This document shows positions 8,110-16,645 of a DNA stretch of 64,000 bases, piece after piece. The DNA is taken from the NCBI GenBank assembly GCA_038319025.1, contig JBBQCW010000005.1, forward strand, positions 1 through 64,000, written 5' to 3'. Source of the stretch: JBBQCW01 sp038319025 (GTDB lineage Bacteria; Actinomycetota; Thermoleophilia; Solirubrobacterales; Solirubrobacteraceae). Position 1 is the stretch's first letter. Each line of letters opens with the position of its first letter. The notes under the pieces were generated by a model. It was given only the letters and a program-made list of their open reading frames with translations. It was not told where the DNA came from and made no database searches. Position numbers and translations under genes: made by a program.

Positions 8110-9138
8110 TCACTGCACGCCCGGGCCCGAGGCGTGTAGTTCCGCCATGCCGGCGGCGAAGTCCTCGCGGGCGGTGAAGCCCAGCACCGTGCGCGCACGG
8201 TCCGCCGAGGCGAATACGTGGCGCACGTCGCCGAGCCTGTACTGACCGGTCGTGACCGGGCGGGGCGCCGCCGGACCGCAGGCGTCGGCCAGCGCGCCCG
8301 CCATGTCTCCGACAGTCCTCGGCACGCCGCTGCACACGTTGAACGCGCCGGGCACAGCGTCGGCGGCCGTCAACGCCAGGACGTTGGCTCGCGCAACATC
8401 TCGCACGTGAACGAAATCGCGCCGTTGCGCCCCGTCCTCGTAGACCGCGGGCGCCCGTCCGGCGGCGAGCGAGCTGAGGAACAGCGCCGCCACTCCGGCG
8501 TACGGCGTGTCCCGGGGGAGTCGCGGGCCGTACACGTTGTGGTAGCGCAGGTTGGTCACCGGGACGCCCGTCTCGCGGCTGAAGGACTGCGCCAGATGCT
8601 CCTGGTGGAGCTTGGTCGCGGCGTAGACGTTGCGCGGGTCCAGCGGTGCGTCCTCGGGGATCGCTTCCGGGGTGAGCGGCGCGCCGCACACGGGACACGG
8701 GGGTTCGAACTGCCCGGCCTCCAAGTCCTCTACTCGCCGCGGGCCTGGTGTCACGACGTCGTGCTCGGGGCACCGATAGCGCCCTTCGCCATAGACCACC
8801 ATCGAGGACGCCTGCACAAATCGGCCTGAGAACCTGGCCCGCGCCAGCTCGCAGAGCACGACCGCCGTGCCTACATCGTTGTGGTCGGCGTAGTCGGCGA
8901 TATCCAGGATGTCGGTGCCCAGCCCGACCTTGGCGGCCTGATGGCAGACGGCGTCGACCTGCGCGATGGCGGCCCGTACATCGGAGGGGTCTCGCACGTC
9001 ACCGCGGCGGTACTCGGCACCTGCCGGCAGATGGTCGTTGCGGAGGTCCAGCACGCGCACGAAGTGGCCGTCGGCGAGCAGGTCTTCGACCACGTGCGAC
9101 CCGATGAATCCGGCGCCACCGGTCACGAGGATCTTCAT
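8110..9138 (-). CDS. NAD-dependent epimerase/dehydratase (extended SDR) with cysteine-rich insert
   Basis: A 342-residue nucleotide-sugar epimerase/dehydratase homologue. The Rossmann motif TGGAGFIG is at residues 7-14. The catalytic Ser of ASSMVVYG and the YxxxK of YAATK are intact. Between them lies an insert with a Cys-His-rich pattern (RYRCPEH and, further on, CPVCG) that could bind zinc; comparable inserts occur in some dTDP-L-rhamnose 4-epimerase-type proteins. The true start is ATG 9138, which overlaps the stop of the upstream lipoprotein gene as ATGA. It is the last gene of a three-gene minus-strand unit (11335 to 8110) and probably supplies or modifies a sugar nucleotide. Confidence 0.85.
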   Translation of the reverse strand: MKILVTGGAGFIGSHVVEDLLADGHFVRVLDLRNDHLPAGAEYRRGDVRDPSDVRAAIAQVDAVCHQAAKVGLGTDILDIADYADHNDVGTAVVLCELARARFSGRFVQASSMVVYGEGRYRCPEHDVVTPGPRRVEDLEAGQFEPPCPVCGAPLTPEAIPEDAPLDPRNVYAATKLHQEHLAQSFSRETGVPVTNLRYHNVYGPRLPRDTPYAGVAALFLSSLAAGRAPAVYEDGAQRRDFVHVRDVARANVLALTAADAVPGAFNVCSGVPRTVGDMAGALADACGPAAPRPVTTGQYRLGDVRHVFASADRARTVLGFTAREDFAAGMAELHASGPGVQ

Positions 9139-10040
9139 GGGCGCACCGTACGCAACCCGTCGGGGGTGGACACCGTGAGCCGCCCGTCGGTCCGCCGCAC
9201 CACACCGAACGTGCAGCGGCGGGCGATCGTGCCGGCGAAGCGGACCCGGCCGTCGCGCGACACGCGGTAGCGATCCAGGCGACCGCTGACCACTCCGCAG
9301 ACGGCGAGCGTGCGGTCGTTGATCGCCGCGATCCCGGAAGGGGCGGTATGGCGACGCAGGTCGGTACGGACACCCGTGCCGGTACCGGGCCCGATGCGCT
9401 CCGGTCGCGCGCCGGGGGCGTTGTCGGCCACCCACAGCCTGCCGCTCGGGGTCTCCGTGATCGCGTATGGGTTGTTCCAGCTGCCGCTGAGGACGACGGG
9501 CTTCTGCGCCGGCAAGCCGGCTGGGTCCAGGGACAGGATCTTCCCGTTTGGGAAGCGCGGGTCGGCGAGTCGATCACGCTGCGCGAGGTCGCCGATTCCG
9601 ATCACAAGACGGCCGGTGTGGGCCCACAGCAGATGCCCGCCGTTGGCCAGCTCGGCAGACGGGGGGCCCGTCCAGACGCGCCGCGCCGGGCCGGGCGCCA
9701 CCTGGGCGACCACGATGCGTCGAGCCCCGCCGCGCTCGGTGTAGGCGGCGTAGGTGGCGCCGGCCGGGGAGACGGCGAGGCCCAGCAACCCGCGCTGGCC
9801 GCCGGTGGAGACGGCGACACGCGCGACCGCGCCGCCGCCGAAATCCCGGATCACGCCGGTGTCGAGCTCACCGACCCGCAGGCCACCACCCGGCAGCGCC
9901 GCCATCGCCGCGATGATCTGTGCTCCCGCGGACGGCGGCAGACGACGGTCCGTCGCTGCCTTCTTCGCGCTCGTGCCGCCGCAACCGGCCACCAACAGGG
10001 GCGCCAAGGCGAGCACGGCGAGCTTCGCACGGACCCTCAC
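9135..10040 (-). CDS. lipoprotein resembling PQQ-type sugar dehydrogenase beta-propellers
   Basis: A 301-residue exported lipoprotein. GTG 10040 overlaps the upstream membrane-protein stop as GTGA and gives a short basic N-terminus, hydrophobic core LAVLALAPLLVAG and lipobox cysteine in VAGCGG. The remainder has blade-like repeats (RGLLGLAVSP, NPYAITETPSGRLWVADN, GIAAINDRTLAV) reminiscent of the glucose/sorbosone dehydrogenase propeller family. Key cofactor residues cannot be verified by eye, so it may be a non-enzymatic propeller. It lies between a polytopic membrane protein and a sugar-nucleotide SDR gene with 4-bp overlaps on both sides, implying a shared envelope-glycan role. Confidence 0.65.
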   Translation of the reverse strand: MRVRAKLAVLALAPLLVAGCGGTSAKKAATDRRLPPSAGAQIIAAMAALPGGGLRVGELDTGVIRDFGGGAVARVAVSTGGQRGLLGLAVSPAGATYAAYTERGGARRIVVAQVAPGPARRVWTGPPSAELANGGHLLWAHTGRLVIGIGDLAQRDRLADPRFPNGKILSLDPAGLPAQKPVVLSGSWNNPYAITETPSGRLWVADNAPGARPERIGPGTGTGVRTDLRRHTAPSGIAAINDRTLAVCGVVSGRLDRYRVSRDGRVRFAGTIARRCTFGVVRRTDGRLTVSTPDGLRTVRP

Positions 10041-11335
10041 CACGGCGAATGCACGGCCAACTCGAGGAGCAGGCCAAGCCCGAGCGCGGACGCCAGCCAG
10101 CCACGGCCCAGGCCGCCGGCGGCGAGCAGAATCCACGGTGTGAACGGCAGCCAGATCCGCTCTGTTTCACCCTTTGACAGGCCGGTCAGCGCAGCGATCA
10201 AGAGCGCCGCCGTCGCCGCGCCCGGCAGGATCCAAGCGGCCCGGCCCGACAACCGCGTCATGCCCGCCCACGGGGCGGGGCCGGTGGCCAGGGCGAAGGC
10301 GGCAGGGGAGATCACGAGGAAGTCAATGTACGGACGACGGGAGGCGACCCCTGCTTCGTACAGGGTGTGGGTCATGTTCAGGCCGTCCGGCCACCAAAAG
10401 CCCCAGGCGGCGGCCAGGCCCATCATCGCGACTACGCCGACCCCACCTATCAGTAGCGGTCGTACGCGCCGCCGGTAAGCAGCGACGGCGAGCACGATCA
10501 GGCCCAACGGAGCGATACCGTAGGAGCACAGCAACGCTCCGCCGAGCAGAAGGCCCGAGCCGAGGGCCAGCATGTCGCCGCGGGCGTCCCGGCGAGCCGA
10601 CGCCAGCACGAAGACGGCGATTCCGACGGCGGTGAGGCCGGCGAAGAACGCGTCGGCGCTTGTCGCCATCCAGACCGCGGCGGGCGCGAGCGTCACGAAC
10701 GGCGCGGCTGCCCGCGCCGCTGGTTCGCCGGTCAACGAGCGGGCCGCGACCAGTGCCGCCGGGGCAGCGACGGCGCCTACACCGATGACGAGCAATGAGG
10801 CCGCGGTGGCGCCACCCAGTCCCACCTGGGCCATCGCCCACAGCAGCACCGTGAACCCAGGTGGATGGCCCTTCACATGGGTTGGGTAAGTGGACAACTG
10901 GGCCACGTAGGTGGACACGAAATGGTGGAGGTTGCCGACACGCCCGACCGCACCCAAGTACTCGTAGCGCGTCTTCATGGGGGCGGTGATCGCGTCCAGG
11001 CCGCGCGTCCCGGCCAACGCGAGCATCCATGCGGCGCCGGCGGCCCACGAAGAGGTGAGCAACTTGCTCCAGCCCAGCCGGCCTGCCAGCGCCGGTGCCC
11101 AGATCAGTGCCGCCGCAGCCAGCGCCAGCGCAGGGAGCGCCAGGAGGGGGACGCGCACGTCGAACGTACCCACGAGCGGCGGCGCTCCGATACGCACCAG
11201 TGGGTCGGCATCCATGAGTCGCTGCCCGAGGAAGTGCCCGGCGAGGACGACCACGAGCCACCCGGCCACCGCGATCCAGGGGCCGAAGGATGCCGGGAGC
11301 GCGCGAGGCGAATCCCTGGAGGCCGAGGTCGCCAT
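10037..11335 (-). CDS. polytopic membrane protein, possible GT-C type glycosyltransferase
   Basis: A 432-residue integral membrane protein with roughly ten hydrophobic helices. The first long extracytoplasmic loop contains acidic and aromatic residues (DADPLVRIG, KTRYEYLG) and the later motif THVKGHPPG, the kind of arrangement seen in polyprenyl-phosphate-sugar-dependent GT-C transferases; assignment to that fold is inference. Start ATG 11335 is chosen; an in-frame ATG at 11374 would add thirteen residues of non-membrane sequence. It heads a minus-strand operon with the lipoprotein and SDR genes, divergent from a GT2 gene 105 nt away, so both units may share a control region. Confidence 0.6.
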   Translation of the reverse strand: MATSASRDSPRALPASFGPWIAVAGWLVVVLAGHFLGQRLMDADPLVRIGAPPLVGTFDVRVPLLALPALALAAAALIWAPALAGRLGWSKLLTSSWAAGAAWMLALAGTRGLDAITAPMKTRYEYLGAVGRVGNLHHFVSTYVAQLSTYPTHVKGHPPGFTVLLWAMAQVGLGGATAASLLVIGVGAVAAPAALVAARSLTGEPAARAAAPFVTLAPAAVWMATSADAFFAGLTAVGIAVFVLASARRDARGDMLALGSGLLLGGALLCSYGIAPLGLIVLAVAAYRRRVRPLLIGGVGVVAMMGLAAAWGFWWPDGLNMTHTLYEAGVASRRPYIDFLVISPAAFALATGPAPWAGMTRLSGRAAWILPGAATAALLIAALTGLSKGETERIWLPFTPWILLAAGGLGRGWLASALGLGLLLELAVHSPW

Positions 11336-11440
11336 CAGGGGGCGAACGCTAGTGTGAATGGACAGATGGGCCATGTCGCGGATATGCGAGTTTCCGATTC
11401 GTTCATCCAATCCGGAGCGGCGCGCGCATACATTCGCAAG

Positions 11441-12085
11441 GTGATCGACGTGATCCTCCCCGTCCTCGACGAAGCCTCGGCGCTGCCGTGGGTGCTCAGC
11501 CGCATGCCCGAGGGCTACCGTGCTGTCGTGGTCGACAACGGCTCCACCGACGACTCGGCCGCGATCGCCGAGGCGCACGGGGCGCTCGTGGTCGGGGAAC
11601 CGCAGCGGGGCTTCGGTGCCGCCTGCTTCACCGGCCTGTGTGCCGCAACCTCGGATGTCGTCTGTTTCATGGACGCCGACGCGTCCTTCGATCCCGGCCA
11701 GCTCCCGCGGGTCGCCGATCCAGTGACAGCAGGCTCCGCTGATCTCGTCCTGGGCGCCCGCCGCCCGACGACCCGCGGCGCCTGGCCGGCGCACGCCCGG
11801 ATTGCCAACGTGCTCCTCGCGGCCGAACTGCGCCGACGCGCGGGAGCCGACCTTCATGACATCGGCCCGATGCGCGCCGCCCGCCGCACTGACCTGTTGG
11901 ACCTGAACATCACCGATCGCCGCTTCGGGTGGCCACTGGAGATGGTGCTGCTGGCCGCCAAGGCCGACTGGCACGTCTCAGAGGTGCAGGTCGACTACCA
12001 CCCGCGCGAGGGTCGCTCCAAGGTGACCGGCACCGTTCGCGGAACCGCGCGGGCTATCCGCGACATGGCGGGCGTGCTCGCGTGA
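11441..12085 (+). CDS. family 2 glycosyltransferase
   Basis: A compact 214-residue GT-A-fold transferase. Characteristic motifs are DVILPVLDEA at the N-terminus, VVVDNGSTDDSA for nucleotide binding and a DXD-like FMDADASFDP. There are no membrane helices, unlike many polyprenyl-phosphate GT2 enzymes. GTG 11441 is preferred because the core fold begins right there; an in-frame ATG at 11384 remains possible. It is the first gene of a five-gene plus-strand operon linked by overlaps. Neighbouring sugar-modifying genes suggest assembly of a small glycoconjugate; donor and acceptor are unknown. Confidence 0.85.
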   Translation: MIDVILPVLDEASALPWVLSRMPEGYRAVVVDNGSTDDSAAIAEAHGALVVGEPQRGFGAACFTGLCAATSDVVCFMDADASFDPGQLPRVADPVTAGSADLVLGARRPTTRGAWPAHARIANVLLAAELRRRAGADLHDIGPMRAARRTDLLDLNITDRRFGWPLEMVLLAAKADWHVSEVQVDYHPREGRSKVTGTVRGTARAIRDMAGVLA

Positions 12086-12720
12086 GCGGCACGCTGATCG
12101 TCATCGCGAAGGCGCCCGTGGCCGGGCGCAGCAAGACGCGCCTGTGCCCGCCGTGCACCCCGCACGAGGCGGCCGAGTTGGCGCAGGCGGCGTTGGTCGA
12201 CACGCTCGAAGCGGTGCTGGCCTCGCCTTGCACCCGGCGTGTTCTCGTTCTCGAAGGAACGGCCGGTTCCTGGCTACCGCACGGATTCGACGTGGTCTTC
12301 CAGCGTGGTGACGGGCTCGATGAGCGTCTCGCCGCGGCGTTCGACGATGTCGGCGGCCCGTCGTTCCTGATCGGAATGGACACTCCGCAAGTGACTCCGG
12401 AGCTGATCCTCACCGGCCTCCACGCTCTCAACGATCATGACGCCACGCTGGGCGCCGCCCCCGACGGTGGTTACTGGGGGATCGGCCTGCGACACCCGGA
12501 CCCGCAAGTGTTTCTCGGCGTTCCCATGAGTGCCGACGACACCGGCTCCGCGCAGCGGGCGCGCCTCGATGCGCTCGGACTCAAAGTCGCCGAGTTGCCG
12601 ACGCTGCGCGACGTAGACCTGATCGCGGATGCGCGCGCGGTCGCTGCCGCCGCACCCACCACGCGATTCGCGGCAATGGTTCGCCGCCTGGGGTTGTCCG
12701 CGACGGAGGTGGCCGCATGA
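12082..12720 (+). CDS. DUF2064 / TIGR04282-type glycosyltransferase-like protein
   Basis: A 212-residue protein related to nucleotidyl/glycosyltransferase GT-A folds. Family features are the N-terminal VIAKAPVAGRSKTRL, the central GMDTPQVTP and the conserved GAAPDGGYWGIGL. The family includes members annotated for arsenosugar biosynthesis, but most have no assigned reaction. GTG 12082 overlaps the upstream GT2 stop as GTGA, and its own stop overlaps the next ATG, so translation is likely coupled. With the adjacent GT2 and methyltransferase it probably forms one small-molecule or glycan modification pathway. Confidence 0.8.
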   Translation: MSGTLIVIAKAPVAGRSKTRLCPPCTPHEAAELAQAALVDTLEAVLASPCTRRVLVLEGTAGSWLPHGFDVVFQRGDGLDERLAAAFDDVGGPSFLIGMDTPQVTPELILTGLHALNDHDATLGAAPDGGYWGIGLRHPDPQVFLGVPMSADDTGSAQRARLDALGLKVAELPTLRDVDLIADARAVAAAAPTTRFAAMVRRLGLSATEVAA

Positions 12721-13355
12721 GTACCGCGGCACCGGGCGACCTGTACGCCCGCGGCCTCGCCGGCGAAGATCTGCAGGTGCGGTTTGCCGACGGACGGACC
12801 GCTCCGGTGGCGGTCGATACCTGGATGGGTGCCATCACCGCTGCCGACGACACCGTGTTGAGCCGAGCGCTCGCGCCTGTGCTCGATGTCGGCTGTGGCC
12901 CCGGACGCCACGTACTGGCCTGCGCGCACCGTGGGCTCTTGGCTCTCGGCGTGGACATCTCTCCCGCGGCCGTTGCCGAGGCTCGTCGTCGCGGGGCGGC
13001 CGCAGTGCACACGAACGTCTTCGAGGCGGTGCCCGGAGTGGGCACGTGGGGGAGCGCCCTGCTGCTGGACGGCAACATCGGCATCGGCGGACACCCTGAC
13101 GCGCTGCTCCGTCGCGTGCGCGGACTGCTGCGAACGGACGGACGGATCCTGGTTGAGGTCGAGGCACCCGGCGGGCCGTCCGGGCCTGGGCGCATCCGCT
13201 TGGAGGCCGGGGACACCTGCAGCGCATGGTTCCCGTGGGCACGGGTCGCTGCCGACGACGTGTCCGGGCTCGCCGACCGGTCCGGCCTGCAGGTCGTCAC
13301 GACGTGGGATGCAGACGGGAGGTGGTTCGCGTGCCTGGAAGCCGCCGAGGCGTAG
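12717..13355 (+). CDS. class I SAM-dependent methyltransferase
   Basis: A 212-residue Rossmann-type methyltransferase. Motif I VLDVGCGPGRHVL starts near residue 57, followed by the acidic ribose-binding residue in ALGVDISP. Later strands include SALLLDGNIGIGGHP and DGRILVEVEAP. ATG 12717 overlaps the DUF2064 gene stop by 4 bp. Its 3' end overlaps the next gene by 25 nt, because that gene has a strong ribosome binding site inside this coding sequence. The substrate is unknown; context points to the product of the two preceding transferases. Confidence 0.82.
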   Translation: MSTAAPGDLYARGLAGEDLQVRFADGRTAPVAVDTWMGAITAADDTVLSRALAPVLDVGCGPGRHVLACAHRGLLALGVDISPAAVAEARRRGAAAVHTNVFEAVPGVGTWGSALLLDGNIGIGGHPDALLRRVRGLLRTDGRILVEVEAPGGPSGPGRIRLEAGDTCSAWFPWARVAADDVSGLADRSGLQVVTTWDADGRWFACLEAAEA

Positions 13356-14578
13356 CCGAGCGGGCCGCTCACGGACGTTCGCTGGGCGAGATCCTGGCGG
13401 AGGACGCAGAGTTCATGCGGGTAGGCCCGATGACTCCCGGGGCGTTCCCCAGTCGCCTGCATCAGCAACGCACCGCCGCCGTCCTGGGGATGGCGCTCGG
13501 CATCGCGTTCCTCACCTGCTTTGCGACCGGCCTGTTCAGCCACTTTGCTCAGCACCGCCTTGACCTCGGGTTGTTCTCCATGCCCGCGGCCCCTACGGGC
13601 CTGTACCGCTGGACGCAGGGAATTCACGTGGCCACAGGGATCGCTTCGATCCCGTTGTTGCTGGCCAAGCTGTGGACGGTCTACCCGCGGCTCTTCTCCT
13701 GGCCGCCGATCAAGAACATCGCCCACATCGTCGAACGGGTTGCTCTGATCCCGCTCGTGGCGGGCGCGATCTTCCAGTTGTTCACGGGGGTGGCCAACAT
13801 CGCGCACTGGGTCCCGTGGACGTTCTCGTTCCCAGCCGCCCACTACTGGACGGCCTGGATGGTCATTGGCGGGCTGATCGCCCACATCGGAGCCAAGTTC
13901 GCCATCACCCGCGCGGCCCTGAAAAAGGAGCCGACCGCTGAGGCACCTGCCCTGCTCGTCGCCCAACCGGTGGGCACCGGCATGAGCCGTCGGGGAATGC
14001 TCGCCAGCGTGGGGGCCGCCGTCGGCGCCGTCACGCTGACGACCGTGGGGCAGACGTTCAGCCCGCTTCAGGAGTTTGCCCTGCTCGCCCCGCGCAAGCC
14101 GGACATCGGCCCGCAGGGCTTTCCCGTGAACAAGTCGGCGATTGGTGCGGGCGTCACCGTGTCGGCACGTGACCCGGCGTACGCGCTCGTGGTGGACGGA
14201 CCCGGGGTGAAGGTGCCGCTGAACCTCACGCTCGCCCAGTTGCGCGCTCTGCCCCAACACACCGCCGACCTGCCGATCGCCTGTGTGGAGGGCTGGAGTG
14301 CGGGCGTCACCTGGACAGGCGTGCGGGTGAGCGACCTTGTCCGGATGGCCGGCGCGGCGCCGGACAGCCAGGTGCTCGTGCGCTCGTTGCAGGCCGGGGG
14401 CGCCTACTCGCGCTCCAAGCTGAACACGCCCCACCTGCAGCATCCCGACACGCTGCTGGCGCTGCAGGCCAACGGCGAGCCGCTGCATATCGACCACGGT
14501 TTCCCGTGTCGGCTGATCGCCCCCAATCGGCCGGGCGTGCAGCAGACCAAGTGGGTCGGCCGACTGGAGATCACATGA
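13331..14578 (+). CDS. membrane cytochrome-b-like / molybdopterin oxidoreductase fusion
   Basis: A 415-residue protein joining two modules. Residues ~40-195 form about four hydrophobic helices with several histidines (HFAQHR, GIHVATG, ANIAHW, GLIAHIG) suited to b-type haem. At about residue 218, SRRGMLASVGAA resembles a twin-arginine motif followed by a hydrophobic stretch. The remainder is a sulfite-oxidase-like molybdenum domain with the cofactor-ligating cysteine in IACVEGWS (C318) and the closing PCRLIAPNRPG and KWVGRLEI. This resembles a single-chain version of the MsrQ/MsrP (YedZ/YedY) pair in reversed order. GTG 13331 is chosen for the strong GGGAGGTGG at 13317-13325. Substrate unknown. 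Confidence 0.8.
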   Translation: MPGSRRGVAERAAHGRSLGEILAEDAEFMRVGPMTPGAFPSRLHQQRTAAVLGMALGIAFLTCFATGLFSHFAQHRLDLGLFSMPAAPTGLYRWTQGIHVATGIASIPLLLAKLWTVYPRLFSWPPIKNIAHIVERVALIPLVAGAIFQLFTGVANIAHWVPWTFSFPAAHYWTAWMVIGGLIAHIGAKFAITRAALKKEPTAEAPALLVAQPVGTGMSRRGMLASVGAAVGAVTLTTVGQTFSPLQEFALLAPRKPDIGPQGFPVNKSAIGAGVTVSARDPAYALVVDGPGVKVPLNLTLAQLRALPQHTADLPIACVEGWSAGVTWTGVRVSDLVRMAGAAPDSQVLVRSLQAGGAYSRSKLNTPHLQHPDTLLALQANGEPLHIDHGFPCRLIAPNRPGVQQTKWVGRLEIT

Positions 14579-15105
14579 GCAGCGAGCGCACCCACGGTGG
14601 GGAATCCCCCAACGCCCCGGCGCTCGGCCCTGAGCCGACGCCCGGCGGGCGGCTGTTCTGGGCGACCACATCGATCGGGCTACTCGTAATCGGCTTCGGA
14701 GTGTTCGGGTTGCTCAGCGAGTCGCGCTTCACCCAACCGGAGAACTGGCTCACGTTCTTCGTCGGTGGCCTGCTGCTGCACGACCTCGTCGCGGCGCCGC
14801 TGATCGCGCTGATCTCGGTGATCCTCGTGCGCTTCGTACCCGCGCGAGTCCGACCCGTCGTGCAAGGCACTCTGATCGTCGCGGGCGCCGTCGCACTGGT
14901 GGCGATCCCGGTTGTTGGCGGGTGGGGCAAGCTCGCCAACAATCCGTCCTTGCTGCCGCTGGACTACGGGCGCAACCTGGTGATCGTGCTCACGGTCATC
15001 GTCGGGATCGGCGCCCTGCTGGCACTCCGTGCGCTGCGCCGCGCGCCGACGGCCACCGATTCGCCTGCGCCTTATCGCGACGACCGGCGGCCTGACGGCT
15101 GGTAG
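14575..15105 (+). CDS. four-helix membrane protein, unknown function
   Basis: A 176-residue protein with a hydrophilic, proline-rich N-terminus and about four transmembrane segments (beginning FWATTSIGLLVIGFGVFGLL). It starts at ATG 14575, overlapping the molybdenum oxidoreductase stop as ATGA, and ends the five-gene operon. No catalytic motif is visible. Its position suggests an accessory membrane subunit for the upstream redox protein, which is inference only. An upstream in-frame ATG at 14506 lies inside the previous gene and is unlikely. Confidence 0.65.
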   Translation: MSSERTHGGESPNAPALGPEPTPGGRLFWATTSIGLLVIGFGVFGLLSESRFTQPENWLTFFVGGLLLHDLVAAPLIALISVILVRFVPARVRPVVQGTLIVAGAVALVAIPVVGGWGKLANNPSLLPLDYGRNLVIVLTVIVGIGALLALRALRRAPTATDSPAPYRDDRRPDGW

Positions 15106-15148
15106 CCCGCAGGTCAGGGCGCAGCCGGCCGGCCGCTACCCTGGAGAG

Positions 15149-15994
15149 GTGCTGCGCTCCTCTCGCGACGCGGGGCTGGCGGCCCTCGTGTGTCTCGTCG
15201 GCCTCGCGCTCACCGGCCTCGCCGCCTTCGCGTTTCCCCTCATCCATGTACGGGACGAGGCGACATTGCGGGGATTCGGCGTGCTGGACCGCCCGAGGCT
15301 CGGCGCGCTGCTGGATGATGTCGCCCACCTCGCCGATCCGTTGCCCTACGCGCTCGCCGCGGTCGCGTTCGTGCTGGTTGCGTTGGCTCGTCGGAGGAGA
15401 GATACGGCGCTGATCATCCCGGTGATCATGGTCGGCGCGGGGCTGTCCGCCGAGCTGCTGAAAGGCCTGTTGGCCCACCCGCGCACCTCGGAATGGCTGG
15501 GGACCGGGCAGATCGCTGCCGCTTCCTGGCCCAGCGGCCACTCGACCGCCGCGATGGCGATGGCGCTGTGCGCGGTTCTGGCGGCCCCGCCGCGCCTGCG
15601 GCCGGCGGTCGGCGCGCTGGGAGGGTGCTTCGCGGTCGCCGTTGCCTACGCGATCCTCGCCTTGCGTTGGCACTTCCCGTCCGACGTGATCGGCGGGTAC
15701 CTGGTGGCGCTGACCTGGACGCTGGCGGGGGTCACAGTGGTGCTCGCCCATCGCGAGCGGAGCGGGACGGTGCTGCGCGACGAGCGGGCGCCGAACACGG
15801 CCGAGCGGCGCATTCCGCTGTGGATCGGCGCTGTCCTGGCGCTAGCCGGCGCGCTGGCGGTGGCCCTGCGGCCGGAGCGCATCGGTGATTACGCCGCAGC
15901 TCACCCGACGTTCGTCGTCGGCGCCGGCTTCATCGCGATCGTGGCCGGGGTGTTCGCAGTGGGCTTCGCGAGGGCCGTCGGCTCGCGCGGGTGA
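15149..15994 (+). CDS. PAP2-family membrane phosphatase
   Basis: A 281-residue integral membrane lipid phosphatase homologue with about seven hydrophobic helices. The family signature is present in order: a degenerate first motif around KGLLAHPRTS, the second motif SWPSGHST with its catalytic histidine, and the third motif LRWHFPSDVIGGY with histidine and aspartate. Such enzymes remove phosphate from undecaprenyl pyrophosphate or phosphatidate on the outer membrane face. GTG 15149 is the best start I can find, with GGAGAG immediately before it, though the spacing is short. It converges on the adenosyltransferase gene with 7 nt between stops. Confidence 0.82.
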   Translation: MLRSSRDAGLAALVCLVGLALTGLAAFAFPLIHVRDEATLRGFGVLDRPRLGALLDDVAHLADPLPYALAAVAFVLVALARRRRDTALIIPVIMVGAGLSAELLKGLLAHPRTSEWLGTGQIAAASWPSGHSTAAMAMALCAVLAAPPRLRPAVGALGGCFAVAVAYAILALRWHFPSDVIGGYLVALTWTLAGVTVVLAHRERSGTVLRDERAPNTAERRIPLWIGAVLALAGALAVALRPERIGDYAAAHPTFVVGAGFIAIVAGVFAVGFARAVGSRG

Positions 15995-16001
15995 GTCCGC
16001 C

Positions 16002-16559
16002 TCAGCGGCTCGCGCCCGGCACCCACAAGGGCTCGTCCGGGCCGTTGGCCCCGCGGCTGAGAATGAAGAGCAGGTCCGACAGTCGGTTGAGGTAGCGGAC
16101 GACCTCAGGGTTGGCGTCTTCCACGCTCAGCGCCCGGCGCTCGGCCCGTCGGCATACGGTGCGGCAGACGTGAAGTTGGGCAGCAGCGGCGGTGCCGCCC
16201 GGGAGTACGAACGACTTCAGCGGTGTGAGGGTGTCGTTGACCTCATCGCAGCGTTCCTCCAGCCAGGCAGTCTGCTCGGGCACCAAGCGCAACCGCTCCC
16301 GGGCGGCCGAGTCGCCCTCGGGCACCGAAAGGTCGGCACCCAGGTCGAAGAGGTCATTCTGGATACGCGTGAGCCATGGGGCGTACGCGACCGGCAGTGA
16401 CTCCACCGTCAGAGCAACGCCGAGTTGCGCGTTCAGTTCGTCGACGGCCCCGTACGCCTCGATCCGTGGATGGGTCTTGGGGACCCGGCTCATATCGCCC
16501 AGGTGGGTCTCGCCGGCGTCGCCGAGCTTGGTGTAGATGCGCGTCAGGTTCACCGTCAT
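16002..16559 (-). CDS. pduO: cob(I)alamin adenosyltransferase, PduO type
   Basis: A 185-residue enzyme that transfers the adenosyl group of ATP to cob(I)alamin, making adenosylcobalamin. PduO hallmarks are the N-terminal nucleotide loop RIYTKLGDAGETHLGD, the VDELNAQLG helix, the VCRTVCRRAERR helix and YLNRLSDLLFIL. ATG 16559 is preferred over a far-upstream ATG (16643) because the fold begins MTVNLTRIYTKLGD. It is transcribed away from a cobalamin riboswitch 87 nt off on the opposite strand, so the riboswitch does not lie in its leader, but the shared intergenic region links it functionally to B12 uptake. Confidence 0.95.
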   Translation of the reverse strand: MTVNLTRIYTKLGDAGETHLGDMSRVPKTHPRIEAYGAVDELNAQLGVALTVESLPVAYAPWLTRIQNDLFDLGADLSVPEGDSAARERLRLVPEQTAWLEERCDEVNDTLTPLKSFVLPGGTAAAAQLHVCRTVCRRAERRALSVEDANPEVVRYLNRLSDLLFILSRGANGPDEPLWVPGASR

Positions 16560-16624
16560 GACGCCAACGATAGCCGTGGAATAGCGCAATTCACCACCAG
16601 GTCGCGCGATCGGTGGTTGTGGCG

Positions 16625-16630
16625 TACCAT
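16625..16630 (+). promoter_or_regulatory. -10 element for the cobalamin operon (candidate)
   Basis: TACCAT at 16625-16630 fits the TANNNT consensus and places transcription start near 16637, about 9 nt before riboswitch helix P1. No convincing -35 box is visible. A 6-bp inverted repeat ACCACC/GGTGGT (16593-16598, 16612-16617) lies just upstream in the divergent intergenic region. Confidence 0.4.
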
Positions 16631-16645
16631 CGCTCCTGTTCAACG

